DNA of 64,000 bases from Chlorobium sp. (GCA_028277485.1 JANQGE010000010.1:1-64000); one strand, 5' to 3'. Counted from the first letter of the stretch, positions 21,611 through 31,487 are shown. Numbers and translations are program-made. The notes: a model not told the origin generated them from the letters alone.

Positions 21611-24484
21611 ATGCAAAAAGTGAGGTCTGTTTCAGGAGAAGATATAACGCTTCCCGATATAGTACTGCAAGGGGTCGGTACCCATAACCTGAAGAATGTA
21701 TCGGTACGGATTCCCAGAAATAAATTTGTTGTAATAACCGGAGTAAGCGGTTCAGGAAAATCCAGTCTGGCTTTCGATACCCTCTATGCAGAAGGGCATC
21801 GAAGGTACGTTGAATCCATGTCTGCTTATGTACGGCAGTTTCTCGAAAGAATGCCCAGACCGGAGATCGAATCGATAGAAGGTATTGCGCCTGCTATAGC
21901 TATCGAGCAGAAAGCCATCCCTAAAAACCCGCGTTCAACAGTCGGTACCGTTTCTGAAATCTATGATTACCTGAGGCTGCTTTTTGCACGGATAGGCAAA
22001 ATTTATTCGACCGACACCAATGAGCTGGTATTAAAGCATGCCCCTGAAGATGTCAGTTTGCAGGTAAGGTTTCTTGAAGAGGGTGCCCGTTTTTTTGTCG
22101 GATTTCCCTTTCCTTGTCATACTGATGCAACTTCACATCGTTGTCCGGTACATGAAGAACTACAGAACCTGTTGCAGAAAGGGTTCTTCCGTCTGGTTTA
22201 CAGGGACGAAATTCTCGATATTAACGATGAGGAAGTTCGCAGGAACGTTATCGGGATGAGTGCTGAACGGATCATGCAGGTGATTGTGCTTGCTGACCGG
22301 TTTAAAGCTGCTGCTGATGAGAAGACAAGCAGCAGGGTTGCCCAAGCAGCGGAAACCTGTTTCAATGAGTCCAATGGGTGTGCCATCCTGAAAGTTGTCG
22401 GAGGCAAAACGTTCCGTTTCAGCGACCGGCTCGAACTGAACGGAGTTGAATACCAGGAGCCCACACCCCAGTTGTTTGCATTTAACTCTCCGCTCGGGGC
22501 TTGCTCTGAATGTCAGGGTTTCGGGCGGGTTGCAGGTATTGACGAGGATGCCGTAGTCCCGGACAGGTCTCTAAGCCTGGCCGAAGGTGCTATCGCGTGC
22601 TGGAACTCCGAGAAATACAGCCGCTACCGGAGGAAGCTTCTTGGGATTGCTCATGAGGTTGGTATTCCGGTTGATCAGCCTTACGAAAAACTTTCTTTTG
22701 TCCATAAAGAGCTTGTGTGGGACGGGATGAAGCAGAAAGGATACAAGGGACTCCGGCCTTTTTTTGCTGAAATCGAAAAAGACGCAGGCTATAAAATGCA
22801 CATGCGTGTATTTCTCAGCCGTTACAGGGGGTATGCTGCCTGTCCTGCATGCGGGGGCAGCAGACTCAAGCCTGAAGCCAGGTCTGTGAGGGTTGCGGGG
22901 AAAAATATCGGCGAAGTCAGCCGGATGAACATTACGGAAGCCTACGGTTTTTTCAACGATCTTGATATCTCACCTTTTGACAGAAAAGTAGCAGGCGCTG
23001 TACTGCAGGAAGTTCAGAAGCGCCTGAAATATATGCTTGACGTAGGCCTCGACTATCTGACCCTTGACCGGCTTACGCATACGCTGAGTGGAGGGGAGTT
23101 CCAGCGTATTAACCTTTCGACATCCCTCGGTTCCCCCCTTGTCGGAGCGATGTATATTCTGGACGAGCCCAGTATTGGTTTGCACCAGAGTGATTCGGCA
23201 CGGCTGATCCAGCTGTTGAAGCGTTTGCGCGATCTCGGCAATACCGTGGTTGTGGTAGAGCATGATCGTGAGGTTATAGAGGCGGCCGATGAGATCATTG
23301 ACCTTGGGCCGAGAGCGGGAAGAATGGGCGGGGAGGTGATGTTTCAGGGCTTGCCCCGGGATATTCCTGGGAAAAGGGGAGTGCTCACTGCCGACTATCT
23401 TGCAGGAAGAAGAACGATACCGGTTCCCGGCCAGCGCCGGCCGACTGACTTTTCCAGATGCATCGAGGTTAAAGGAGCCATGCAGAACAACCTGAAAAAT
23501 ATCGATGTGCGATTTCCTCTGGGCATCATGACCTGTGTGACCGGCGTCAGCGGCTCGGGAAAATCCACCCTTGTCAACGATATTCTCAAGAAAGGAATTA
23601 TCCGGGCGAAAGAAAATAAAGGGGAAAGAGTCGGTACCCACCGTTCGATTGCCGGAGCGGAACTGGTTCATAACATCGAGCATGTCGACCAGTCGCCGAT
23701 TGGCAAATCGAGCCGGAGCAACCCGGCCACCTATCTGAAGATATTTGATGATATTCGTCAGCTTTTCGCACAGACCAAAGAGGCCAGGTCCAGGGGGTGG
23801 AAGCCGGGATACTTTTCTTTTAACATTCCGGGCGGGCGTTGTGAAGCCTGTGCGGGTGAAGGCACGGTGAAGATTGAAATGCAGTTTCTTGCTGATATCG
23901 AAGCAGTCTGTGAGGAATGCGGCGGCAGGCGTTATAAGGACGATACTTTGGAAATCCGTTACAGGGGCCTTTCCATCGCTGAAGTTCTGGAACTTACCGT
24001 TCAGGAGGCCATGGACTTTTTCGTACACGGAAAATCCATTCAGCGCAAGCTCGGCATTCTCGACGATGTCGGACTCGGCTACCTCCGTCTCGGCCAATCT
24101 TCAAGCACGCTTTCGGGTGGTGAAGCGCAACGGCTGAAACTTTCGCATTTCATTGCAAAAGCCGACATTGAGCATACGCTTTTTATTTTTGACGAGCCGA
24201 CTACCGGTCTTCATTTTGATGATATTCTGAAGTTGATCAACTGTTTCGAACAGCTTCTCACGCAGGACAATTCGCTGCTGATCATCGAGCACAATCCTGA
24301 CATCATCAAGCAGGCGGACTGGGTTATCGACCTGGGCCCCGGGGCGGGAGACAAAGGAGGGAAAATCGTTGCGGAAGGAACACCCGAATCGATATGCGCT
24401 GACAGTGCTTCTCTGACAGGCAGACATCTCAGGCCCTGGCTTGATGTGGGCGGTAACAAGAAACAAGAAACAAGTGACAAGTGA
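21611..24484 (+). CDS. uvrA: Excinuclease ABC subunit A
   Basis: 957 aa from ATG 21611 (GTG at 21539 gives 981). Two ABC modules: Walker A GVSGSGKSSLAFDT and GVSGSGKSTLVNDI, signatures LSGGEFQRINL and LSGGEAQRLKL, Walker B YILDEPSIGLH and FIFDEPTTGLH. The zinc module of the second half is intact (CEACAGEG, CEECGGRRY). In the first half ACSECQGFG is present but the preceding CxxC is replaced by a Cys-free segment, as I recall for Bacteroidota-type UvrA. It recognises damage in nucleotide excision repair. TCGTCACT repeats lie just before and after the gene. Confidence 0.93.
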   Translation: MQKVRSVSGEDITLPDIVLQGVGTHNLKNVSVRIPRNKFVVITGVSGSGKSSLAFDTLYAEGHRRYVESMSAYVRQFLERMPRPEIESIEGIAPAIAIEQKAIPKNPRSTVGTVSEIYDYLRLLFARIGKIYSTDTNELVLKHAPEDVSLQVRFLEEGARFFVGFPFPCHTDATSHRCPVHEELQNLLQKGFFRLVYRDEILDINDEEVRRNVIGMSAERIMQVIVLADRFKAAADEKTSSRVAQAAETCFNESNGCAILKVVGGKTFRFSDRLELNGVEYQEPTPQLFAFNSPLGACSECQGFGRVAGIDEDAVVPDRSLSLAEGAIACWNSEKYSRYRRKLLGIAHEVGIPVDQPYEKLSFVHKELVWDGMKQKGYKGLRPFFAEIEKDAGYKMHMRVFLSRYRGYAACPACGGSRLKPEARSVRVAGKNIGEVSRMNITEAYGFFNDLDISPFDRKVAGAVLQEVQKRLKYMLDVGLDYLTLDRLTHTLSGGEFQRINLSTSLGSPLVGAMYILDEPSIGLHQSDSARLIQLLKRLRDLGNTVVVVEHDREVIEAADEIIDLGPRAGRMGGEVMFQGLPRDIPGKRGVLTADYLAGRRTIPVPGQRRPTDFSRCIEVKGAMQNNLKNIDVRFPLGIMTCVTGVSGSGKSTLVNDILKKGIIRAKENKGERVGTHRSIAGAELVHNIEHVDQSPIGKSSRSNPATYLKIFDDIRQLFAQTKEARSRGWKPGYFSFNIPGGRCEACAGEGTVKIEMQFLADIEAVCEECGGRRYKDDTLEIRYRGLSIAEVLELTVQEAMDFFVHGKSIQRKLGILDDVGLGYLRLGQSSSTLSGGEAQRLKLSHFIAKADIEHTLFIFDEPTTGLHFDDILKLINCFEQLLTQDNSLLIIEHNPDIIKQADWVIDLGPGAGDKGGKIVAEGTPESICADSASLTGRHLRPWLDVGGNKKQETSDK

Positions 24485-24543
24485 AGAGTCAGCAAAGATA
24501 CAGATATTGTTTTTCTCGTCACTCGTTACTCGTCACTATTCCA

Positions 24544-24840
24544 TCACTTGTCAAAGCTGTGATGAGGGGGATCGTCTTCAAGGGCTCCGCCGTGCAGTCT
24601 TATGTGGGGAAAATGTGATTTTGAGGTTCTTTCAACCCACACATCTCCGCCTTTTTCAGCGATTTTTTCATTTTCAGCCACGGTGAGCCTGTTTTTCGCC
24701 ATGGCTATGATTTCCGAAAGCAACTCACCATTGCGGCGATCTTGTTCAGTCGCAGTGTTATCGCTCAGTTTGGAACGGATACTTTCATGTTTCTCTTCAG
24801 CGATCTTTCCAATTGTTTTATAGAGCTTTTCTTGATCCAT
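24544..24840 (-). CDS. Hypothetical small helical protein
   Basis: 98 aa from ATG 24840 (a longer frame to 24924 has no support). Acidic/basic helical protein, DQEKLYKTIGKIAEEKHESI and so on, ending in a His-rich tail (DDPPHHSFDK). Lies between uvrA and the CIRCE-groESL region, opposite strand. Not recognised. Confidence 0.55.
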   Translation of the reverse strand: MDQEKLYKTIGKIAEEKHESIRSKLSDNTATEQDRRNGELLSEIIAMAKNRLTVAENEKIAEKGGDVWVERTSKSHFPHIRLHGGALEDDPPHHSFDK

Positions 24841-24977
24841 AAAAAGGGATTTGGGGTGCCTTTTGTTTGACTGTGGTGCCTTGTAAGACAACACAATCAA
24901 TGAAATTATCGTTCCATTGTCCACGGCAGAAAATTATTTTGGCGGGAATGAAAATTTTTTCGATATTGGTTCTGGTT

Positions 24978-25004
24978 TTAGCACTCGACGCTTAAGAGTG
25001 CTAA
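24978..25004 (+). promoter_or_regulatory. CIRCE operator (HrcA binding site)
   Basis: Perfect TTAGCACTC-N9-GAGTGCTAA, 78 bp before groES. Binding of HrcA here represses groESL except under heat or protein-folding stress. Confidence 0.97.
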
Positions 25005-25082
25005 AAGTTGGCGGATTTTGTCTGTCATTGCTCTGTGTGAGCATGTTTATTTCCCTATAAACCTAAAACATACGAAGGAAAG

Positions 25083-25370
25083 ATGAACTTAAAACCCTTA
25101 GCTGACCGAGTAATCGTCAAGCCGGCGCCAGCAGAGGAAAAGACCAAAGGCGGGCTTTATATTCCGGATACCGGAAAAGAAAAACCTCAGTACGGTGAAG
25201 TTGTTGCTGTCGGCCCGGGTAAGGTTGCAGACAGTGGGCAGGTCCTTGAAATGCAGGTTAAGGCTGGCCAGAAAGTGCTGTACGGTAAATATTCAGGTAC
25301 TGAAGTGGCTGTGGAGGGCGAAGATTATCTCATCATGCGTGAGTCCGATATCTTTGCCATTCTGGACTAA
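25083..25370 (+). CDS. groES: Co-chaperonin GroES
   Basis: 95 aa, the usual length. Begins MNLKPLADRVIVKPAPAEEK, carries the mobile-loop region TKGGLYIPDTGKEKPQYGEV and ends in the typical YLIMRESDIFAILD. It caps GroEL and is co-transcribed with it (49 bp gap) under the CIRCE element upstream. Good AAGGAAAG ribosome site. Confidence 0.98.
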   Translation: MNLKPLADRVIVKPAPAEEKTKGGLYIPDTGKEKPQYGEVVAVGPGKVADSGQVLEMQVKAGQKVLYGKYSGTEVAVEGEDYLIMRESDIFAILD

Positions 25371-25419
25371 TTTTTCAGACTATCACCATTAAAAATTTTT
25401 TCAGGAGGAAAGTTTAACA

Positions 25420-27063
25420 ATGACTGCAAAGGATATTCTCTTTGACGCAGAAGCAAGGGCAAAACTTAAAGATGGCGTCGATAAACTCGCAGATGCCGTT
25501 AAGGTTACACTCGGCCCGGCTGGTAGAAATGTTCTTATCGACAAAAAATTCGGGGCACCTACTTCGACAAAAGACGGTGTTACTGTTGCAAAAGAGATCG
25601 AGCTTATGGATCCTTTTGAAAACATGGGTGCTCAGATGGTTCGTGAAGTATCGTCAAAAACAAGCGATGTTGCCGGTGACGGTACGACAACCGCCACAGT
25701 TCTTGCACAGGCCATTTACCGTGAAGGTCTGAAAAACGTTGCAGCAGGCGCCCGCCCGATCGATCTTAAGAGAGGTATCGACAGGGCTGTAAAAGACGTT
25801 GTTGTCGAGCTGAGAAATATCAGCAGCGATATTTCAGGCAAAAAGGAGATTGCACAGGTTGGTACCGTTTCTGCCAACAACGATCCGGAAATCGGCCAGC
25901 TTATCGCCGATGCGATGGAAAAGGTGGGCAAGGACGGTGTTATTACCGTTGAGGAAGCAAAGGGTATGGAGACCGAGTTGAAAGTCGTGGAAGGTATGCA
26001 GTTCGACCGCGGTTATCTTTCTCCGTACTTCGTGACCAATTCCGAGAAAATGGACGCCGAACTCGAGGAGCCGTATATTCTCATCCACGACAAGAAGATC
26101 AGCAACATGAAAGATCTTCTCCCGATACTCGAGAAAACCGCTCAGTCCGGTCGTCCGCTGATGATCATTTCGGAGGATATCGAGGGTGAGGCGCTCGCCA
26201 CTCTCGTGGTCAACAAGCTTCGCGGCACGCTTAAAGTATGTGCCGTCAAAGCGCCGGGCTTTGGTGATCGGCGTAAAGCCATGCTGGAGGATATTGCCAT
26301 TCTCACTGGCGGTACCGTTATTTCCGAAGAAAAAGGCTACAAACTTGAAAACGCGACGATCTCTTACCTCGGCCAGGCAGCAACCATCACGGTTGATAAA
26401 GACAACACGACCATCGTTGAAGGTAAAGGCCAGAGTGATGACATCAAGGCCCGTATCAACGAGATCAAAAACCAGATCGAGAAATCAACTTCCGACTACG
26501 ACACTGAAAAGTTGCAGGAACGCCTTGCAAAGCTTTCAGGTGGTGTGGCGGTTATCAACATTGGTGCTTCAACCGAGGTTGAGATGAAAGAGAAAAAGGC
26601 TCGTGTTGAAGATGCCCTTCACGCCACACGGGCAGCGGTACAGGAAGGCATTGTCGCCGGCGGCGGTGTTGCCCTGATTCGTGCAGCAAAAGGTCTGGAC
26701 AACACAGAGCCGGAAAACGAGGATCAGAGAACCGGTGTCGAGATCGTCCGTCGTGCGCTCGAAGAGCCGTTGCGCCAGATTGTTGCAAACACCGGTACAA
26801 CCGATGGAGCCGTTGTTGTCGAAAAGGTTAAACAGGGTGAAGGCGACTTTGGTTTCAACGCCCGGACCGAGGAGTATGAGAAAATGACCGAGGCAGGCGT
26901 TGTCGATCCTACCAAGGTAACAAGAACGGCGCTTGAAAACGCAGCTTCGGTTGCCGGTATTCTTCTGACCACTGAAGCCGCTATTACCGATATCAAGGAA
27001 GAAAAAGCTGATATGCCGGCCATGCCTCCAGGTGGCATGGGCGGTATGGGCGGCATGATGTAA
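25420..27063 (+). CDS. groEL: Chaperonin GroEL
   Basis: 547 aa with AGGAGG at 25403-25408. Nucleotide-binding loop VAGDGTTTATVLAQAI, conserved VTLGPAGRNVLIDKKFG, apical domain, and the typical Gly-Gly-Met C-terminal repeat GGMGGMGGMM. The ATP-driven folding chamber partner of GroES. A strong terminator follows. Confidence 0.99.
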   Translation: MTAKDILFDAEARAKLKDGVDKLADAVKVTLGPAGRNVLIDKKFGAPTSTKDGVTVAKEIELMDPFENMGAQMVREVSSKTSDVAGDGTTTATVLAQAIYREGLKNVAAGARPIDLKRGIDRAVKDVVVELRNISSDISGKKEIAQVGTVSANNDPEIGQLIADAMEKVGKDGVITVEEAKGMETELKVVEGMQFDRGYLSPYFVTNSEKMDAELEEPYILIHDKKISNMKDLLPILEKTAQSGRPLMIISEDIEGEALATLVVNKLRGTLKVCAVKAPGFGDRRKAMLEDIAILTGGTVISEEKGYKLENATISYLGQAATITVDKDNTTIVEGKGQSDDIKARINEIKNQIEKSTSDYDTEKLQERLAKLSGGVAVINIGASTEVEMKEKKARVEDALHATRAAVQEGIVAGGGVALIRAAKGLDNTEPENEDQRTGVEIVRRALEEPLRQIVANTGTTDGAVVVEKVKQGEGDFGFNARTEEYEKMTEAGVVDPTKVTRTALENAASVAGILLTTEAAITDIKEEKADMPAMPPGGMGGMGGMM

Positions 27064-27090
27064 CAGCGTTGCTGTTCGGCATGACAGGAA

Positions 27091-27122
27091 GCCACCCCGG
27101 TTTATCGGGGTGGCTTTTTTTT
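27091..27122 (+). terminator. groESL terminator
   Basis: GCCACCCCG-GTTTAT-CGGGGTGGC followed by TTTTTTTT: a 9-bp perfect stem and an 8-T run, a textbook intrinsic terminator. Confidence 0.95.
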
Positions 27123-27215
27123 CGAGGTATCCTTTTTACTTTAAGGAAATCGGGCTTCGGAGAGAAGTACATCAGCTGTTAAACCATTTGGCTGTGAGCT
27201 ATTTATCAATCTGAA

Positions 27216-27301
27216 GGGCACCTCTATTAATTTGTTGCGCGTCCTAATTAATTCGTTGGGCGGATAGAGGAGGTCGCTCACGACAATTTATGGAGGTGCC
27301 C
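27216..27301 (+). repeat. MITE-like element, 86-bp form
   Basis: Ends GGGCACCTC and GAGGTGCCC, flanked by TGAA on both sides (4-bp target duplication). Forward orientation: TTGTTGCGC near the left end, TCGCTCACGACAATT near the right. Ends 17 bp before the queC ATG. Confidence 0.85.
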
Positions 27302-27318
27302 TGAATAACGCGAATGCA

Positions 27319-27999
27319 ATGAGAGCTGTAGTGTTGATAAGCGGTGGAATGGACAGTCTTGTTGTCGCAGCACAGGCGGATTTCCTGGGATACGATGTTG
27401 CGGCAATGCACGTCAATTATGGCCAGCGCACATGGCAGAAAGAGCTTGCGGCGTTCAGGCAGATATGTGGTCATTACAATATTGAACGGAGGCTGGAAGT
27501 CGATGCGTCTTACCTTGGGCATATAGGGGGTTCGTCTCTGACTGACAGTTCAATTCCGATTGAGCAAGCCGGCTTGCAGGCATCGGCAATACCTTCGAGT
27601 TACGTACCGTTCAGGAACGCCAGTTTTCTTTCCATGGCGGTGAGCTGGTCGGAGGTTATCGGGGCGAACAAGATATTTATCGGTGCGGTTGAAGAGGATG
27701 CTTCAGGATATCCCGACTGCCGAAAGGTGTTTTATGATGCTTTCAACACGGTCATTGCCCTCGGTACAAAGCCGGAAACAAATATTGAAATACAAACACC
27801 GCTGGTAGATCTGCGGAAATCCGAGATTGTTAAAAAAGGGATCGATCTTGATGTTCCTTTTCTGTACAGCTGGTCGTGCTACAAAAGTGAAGGCAAAGCA
27901 TGCGGTGTTTGCGACAGCTGCGCCCGCAGGCTCAGAGCGTTCCAACTGGTCGGGATTTCCGACCCGATTGATTATGAGCAGCGTCCTGACTATATTTAG
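27319..27999 (+). CDS. queC: 7-cyano-7-deazaguanine synthase
   Basis: 226 aa. PP-loop ATPase motif SGGMDS near the N-terminus, ASYVPFRNASFLS-type middle and the Cys-rich zinc site SCYKSEGKACGVCDSCARR. Converts 7-carboxy-7-deazaguanine with ammonia and ATP to preQ0, the precursor of queuosine in tRNA. A MITE ends 17 bp before the ATG and there is no clear Shine-Dalgarno between them; the nearest (GGAGGTG) is inside the element's end and 21 nt away. Alone on its strand, followed by an intergenic region with TCxTGTCACT repeats. Confidence 0.93.
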   Translation: MRAVVLISGGMDSLVVAAQADFLGYDVAAMHVNYGQRTWQKELAAFRQICGHYNIERRLEVDASYLGHIGGSSLTDSSIPIEQAGLQASAIPSSYVPFRNASFLSMAVSWSEVIGANKIFIGAVEEDASGYPDCRKVFYDAFNTVIALGTKPETNIEIQTPLVDLRKSEIVKKGIDLDVPFLYSWSCYKSEGKACGVCDSCARRLRAFQLVGISDPIDYEQRPDYI

Positions 28000-28134
28000 T
28001 TCTTTTTGTTAGTCGGGCTGCCGAGCTATCAAGCCGGTTTTGACTTTTGGATTTTGACTTTCCTGTCATCTCCTGTCACTGTTATTCTGCATAATTTGAG
28101 ACGTTCTAATTAGGGCAAAATCAGTACATCAAAC

Positions 28135-28824
28135 ATGAAATCTGTAAAAACGCTTCCCCCCGTAACGGCAGGTGAGGAAAGTAGGCTGGTGCTTTCGTTC
28201 GGGCTGATGGCGCTTATCTGGATCGCAGGCTTTATCGGTCATTTTACACCGCTCATGGAATGGCCTGCTCTTGCTCTTTATGTTATCGGTTCTATCGGTA
28301 TTGTTCTTTACCGGGGCAACAGGTACGGAGACTGGGAAAAGATGTACCTTGCGGGAGGAAATCTGAAAAAGTCTCTCATATGGGGGGCAATAGCAGGTGG
28401 TGTTCTGTTTCTGATGGATGTCACGAATACGGTCATATACTACAAGAGTGGTGGAACACCCATGGCTGAAATGGAGATACTGCTTGTGGGAAGGTCGCTG
28501 ATCTATCTCTTTCCCGTGCTTATCCTTGCTGAAGAGTTCCTGTGGCGCGGCATCATGTTTTCCTCGATGATCGGTAGGGGGTTCAATGGTCACCTGACGG
28601 TATTCCTTACGGCGATCTTTTATACGGTCAACCATTTTGCTGTAGCTCCCGTCGGCATGTTCGAACGTGCTCTGATGGCCATGATGGCTTTTCCTATCGG
28701 TATTGTCGGGGGTTATATCGTTCTGAAAAGCAAGAATGTATGGGGGAGTGTGCTGCTGCATATGATAACCATGATTTCCATGATGCTGGATATTTTCGTT
28801 ATTCCAAGGCTTATTTTCGGATAA
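28135..28824 (+). CDS. CPBP-family intramembrane protease
   Basis: 229 aa with six to seven predicted membrane helices. The Rce1/CAAX signature is LILAEEFLWRGIMF (EExxxR), followed by FYTVNHF and the C-terminal HM pair. Family members are intramembrane glutamate proteases, sometimes involved in bacteriocin immunity or protein prenylation-like processing. No partner gene shows its substrate here. Confidence 0.8.
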   Translation: MKSVKTLPPVTAGEESRLVLSFGLMALIWIAGFIGHFTPLMEWPALALYVIGSIGIVLYRGNRYGDWEKMYLAGGNLKKSLIWGAIAGGVLFLMDVTNTVIYYKSGGTPMAEMEILLVGRSLIYLFPVLILAEEFLWRGIMFSSMIGRGFNGHLTVFLTAIFYTVNHFAVAPVGMFERALMAMMAFPIGIVGGYIVLKSKNVWGSVLLHMITMISMMLDIFVIPRLIFG

Positions 28825-28828
28825 TCAA

Positions 28829-28914
28829 GGGCACCTCTATAAATTGTTGTGAGCGACCTCTCCCATCCGCCCAACGAAGTAATCAGGGTGCGCAACAAAT
28901 TAATAGAGGTGCCC
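28829..28914 (-). repeat. MITE-like element, 86-bp form
   Basis: Same element as at 27216 in reverse orientation. Ends GGGCACCTC and GAGGTGCCC; flanked by TCAA on both sides. Ends 16 bp before the trpA GTG and begins 4 bp after the CPBP stop. Confidence 0.85.
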
Positions 28915-28930
28915 TCAATACAGTTCATTC

Positions 28931-29755
28931 GTGGAGCAGAACAGAATTTCACAGTTGATGCGGGAGGACAGAAAGTTCCTCATTGCGTATTATATGCCCG
29001 AATTTCCCGTTCCCGGATCGACGCTCCCCGTTCTTGAGGCGCTGCAGAAAAGCGGAGCGGATGTCATCGAGCTGGGTATGCCTTATTCCGATCCCATTGG
29101 AGACGGTCCTGTGATACAGGATGCCGCGCAGGTTGCAATTAAAAACGGCGTTCATATTCCGGGCATTCTTGAAATGGTTAGAAAAGCCAGGGCAGGAAAA
29201 GGGTGTAAAAAAATAACCGTTCCTATTCTGCTGATGGGCTATTGCAGCCCCCTGATGGCCTATGGGGGGGACTGTTTTCTTAACGATGCGTCAGAAGCGG
29301 GAGTGGACGGGCTGCTCATTCCTGATCTCCCCCCTGAAGAAGCAGAGGGTTTTCTTTCCAGGGCCGAAGGTTTTGGGCTTTCTGTCGTCTTTTTCATCTC
29401 CCCGGTCACTCCTTCTGAACGCATCAGGATGATTGACGGGTTATCCACTGATTTTTCCTACTGTTTTGCGGTCAATGCGACGACAGGGACAGGCAAACTG
29501 GCTGGTGCTGAGCATGAGACTGACATTGAGGTCTACCTGCGCCGGGTCAGAGATAATACGCAAAAGAAGTACGTTGTCGGTTTTGGCATCAAGGACAAAG
29601 AAAGAGTTGAGAAGATGCTGGCCCTTGCCGATGGTGCGGTTGTCGGTACCGCTTTTCTGCAAGCCATCAGGGACGCGTCAACCCCTCAAGAAGCAGCCGT
29701 CATGGCTGCTGGATTCTGGAGGAAGCTGAGGGGGCCCCAACATACTAATGCTTAA
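28931..29755 (+). CDS. trpA: Tryptophan synthase alpha subunit
   Basis: 274 aa from GTG 28931. Catalytic Glu in DVIELGMPYSDPIGDGPVIQ and catalytic Asp in LLIPDLPPEE, plus the phosphate-binding VVGFGIKD and GAVVGTAF segments. Cleaves indole-3-glycerol phosphate to indole for TrpB. No trpB is adjacent; the gene is separated from the rest of the pathway. A MITE ends just upstream, so any Shine-Dalgarno between them would have to be within 16 bp and none is obvious. A glycosyltransferase gene follows after 2 bp. Confidence 0.95.
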   Translation: MEQNRISQLMREDRKFLIAYYMPEFPVPGSTLPVLEALQKSGADVIELGMPYSDPIGDGPVIQDAAQVAIKNGVHIPGILEMVRKARAGKGCKKITVPILLMGYCSPLMAYGGDCFLNDASEAGVDGLLIPDLPPEEAEGFLSRAEGFGLSVVFFISPVTPSERIRMIDGLSTDFSYCFAVNATTGTGKLAGAEHETDIEVYLRRVRDNTQKKYVVGFGIKDKERVEKMLALADGAVVGTAFLQAIRDASTPQEAAVMAAGFWRKLRGPQHTNA

Positions 29756-29757
29756 TT

Positions 29758-30786
29758 GTGGACAGTCAAAAACCCTCTGTTGAAGTCATTATTCCGCATT
29801 ACAGGGGAGTTGCCATGCTGGAGCGTTGTCTCTGCTCTCTCTCGGGAACCTCCTATGCAGCCATGAGTATCTGTATTGTCGATAACAGCGGTGGGGAGGA
29901 AGAGCTTGCCGGACTTGCGGGAAGATTCGAAAGGTTGAGGGTGGTTTCATTGCTTTCCAATAAAGGCTATGCGGGGGGATGCAACCGCGGTCTTTTTTCT
30001 TCCCCGGCAAAGTATGTGGTTTTTATGAATGATGATACTGCTGTCGATCCGTTATGGCTGGATTACCTCGTCGAAGCCGCCGAAGCTGACGGTACAATTG
30101 CGGTTCTTCAACCGAAAATCCTTTCTTTGCAGGCTGAACGCAAGGGCAAAAAGGTGTTTGATTATGCCGGTGCGGCCGGCGGGTTGATCGACCGTCTGGG
30201 CTACCCCTACTGTTATGGCAGAACGTTTTTCCGGACGGAAAACGATCACGGCCAGTATGACCACGAGCAGGATATTTTCTGGGCTTCCGGTGTTGCCATG
30301 TTTGCCAGGAGGGAGATTGCTGCAGATCTCGGAGGGTTTGACGAGGATTTTTTCATGCATATGGAAGAAATTGATCTCTGCTGGCGTATTCGGCTCAGGG
30401 GTTACCGGGTTTTTTACGTTCCCGAAGCCGTTGTATACCATGAAGGAGGGGCGTCGCTTGCGGAAAGGTCTCCGGAGAAAAGATATCTGAACCACCGCAA
30501 CAACATTGCAATGCTCCTGAAGAACATGAGTGCAGCGACACTTGCATGGGTTTTTCCTGTCAGGCTGCTGCTGGAGTGCGCGGCGGCGGCCCTCTATTTT
30601 GCAAAAGGGCCGTACCGGGCAAGGAGTGCCTTGAGTGTGTTCCGTGCCTTTCGGGACAACATCACACAAATGCGCAGAACCTTCAGTAAACGCAGGGAAG
30701 TTCAGGGGTTGCGGGAGGTTTCTGACATCGTGCTTTTTCACAATGCCCCGGTATCGATACTGTTCAAGCGGAAGATTCCGGCATGA
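29758..30786 (+). CDS. Family-2 glycosyltransferase
   Basis: 342 aa from GTG 29758, 2 bp after trpA. GT-A fold: VEVIIPHYRGVAMLERCLCS, VDNSGG, NKGYAGGCNRGL, metal-binding FMNDDTAVD, acceptor region GGFDEDFFMHMEEIDLCWRI. The latter is characteristic of rhamnosyl- and other cell-envelope glycosyltransferases. The C-terminal helices may bind the membrane. Probably adds a sugar to LPS or capsule; donor and acceptor unknown. Confidence 0.85.
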   Translation: MDSQKPSVEVIIPHYRGVAMLERCLCSLSGTSYAAMSICIVDNSGGEEELAGLAGRFERLRVVSLLSNKGYAGGCNRGLFSSPAKYVVFMNDDTAVDPLWLDYLVEAAEADGTIAVLQPKILSLQAERKGKKVFDYAGAAGGLIDRLGYPYCYGRTFFRTENDHGQYDHEQDIFWASGVAMFARREIAADLGGFDEDFFMHMEEIDLCWRIRLRGYRVFYVPEAVVYHEGGASLAERSPEKRYLNHRNNIAMLLKNMSAATLAWVFPVRLLLECAAAALYFAKGPYRARSALSVFRAFRDNITQMRRTFSKRREVQGLREVSDIVLFHNAPVSILFKRKIPA

Positions 30787-30826
30787 GGTGTGGTCAGGGT
30801 TTGGGCGGATGAGCTTGGCGGTGTTT

Positions 30827-31465
30827 CTATGCTTCCTTTTTTTCTTTTTCGGAATTTGATGCCGCTTCGGATTCGGAAAGTTTCTTAATGGTTTTCAGCA
30901 GCTGGCGCAGGTCTCTTTTCTGTACAGCGTCGATGATGAAGCCGGGCGCGGAAAAATCAGGTTTTATTTTTGCAAACCATGAAAGAAATGTTCCGTTTTC
31001 CTCTTCGTAAGGTGTAAGGTCCCATTTGCCGCTGAAAGTTTCGAAATCCCCGCTGACGAGGTTGAAAGAGAGTGTGTTGGGAAAGGTTTCGGTAATAGCC
31101 ATTCTGGTGCTGAACTTGATTTTGATGAACAATACACCGGTTTTACTTGTTTGATCGATGATCTTGACATTGCCGTTTTCCTCTACGACACGGCTTTCCT
31201 TTACCTTGGGCATCGTATTGGCGAGATTGTTGTAGTTGGTTATGACGGCCCATATTGTTTCTGGGGCTGAGTGAATGTAAATGGCGCCCGATACGTCAAT
31301 GCTGTCATCATCGTTTCTGTGAAGAGCTATAACGGTTTCACCATCGAGAAGCCTGGACTGTTCCGCCGATAATGGCTGCCGGGAAGGCCCGGCGGAAGAT
31401 GGTACTGCAGCAATGAACAGGAGGAGAAAAGTGGCAAACAATGCCGGGGTTATACCTTTTTTCAT
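30827..31465 (-). CDS. Exported START/SRPBCC-domain protein
   Basis: 212 aa from ATG 31465 (a 229-aa frame has no better start). N-terminal signal peptide KKGITPALFATFLLLFIAAV ending in SSAG; then a START-like domain: GAIYIHSAPETIWAVITNYN, LANTMPKVKESRVVEENGNV, DQTSKTGVLFIKIKF. The fold binds hydrophobic ligands; family members in phototrophs include polyketide-cyclase-like proteins. Paralogous to the next upstream gene, 22 bp away, so a tandem duplication. Confidence 0.75.
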   Translation of the reverse strand: MKKGITPALFATFLLLFIAAVPSSAGPSRQPLSAEQSRLLDGETVIALHRNDDDSIDVSGAIYIHSAPETIWAVITNYNNLANTMPKVKESRVVEENGNVKIIDQTSKTGVLFIKIKFSTRMAITETFPNTLSFNLVSGDFETFSGKWDLTPYEEENGTFLSWFAKIKPDFSAPGFIIDAVQKRDLRQLLKTIKKLSESEAASNSEKEKKEA

Positions 31466-31487
31466 ATGATAGGCTCTTGTTGGTGTT

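Noticed and set aside
22970..24097. A 375-codon frame antisense to uvrA, and similar long antisense frames to cimA, leuC and the AlsS-type gene
   Set aside because: Shadows of strong coding genes on the other strand, with no ribosome site or recognisable motif.
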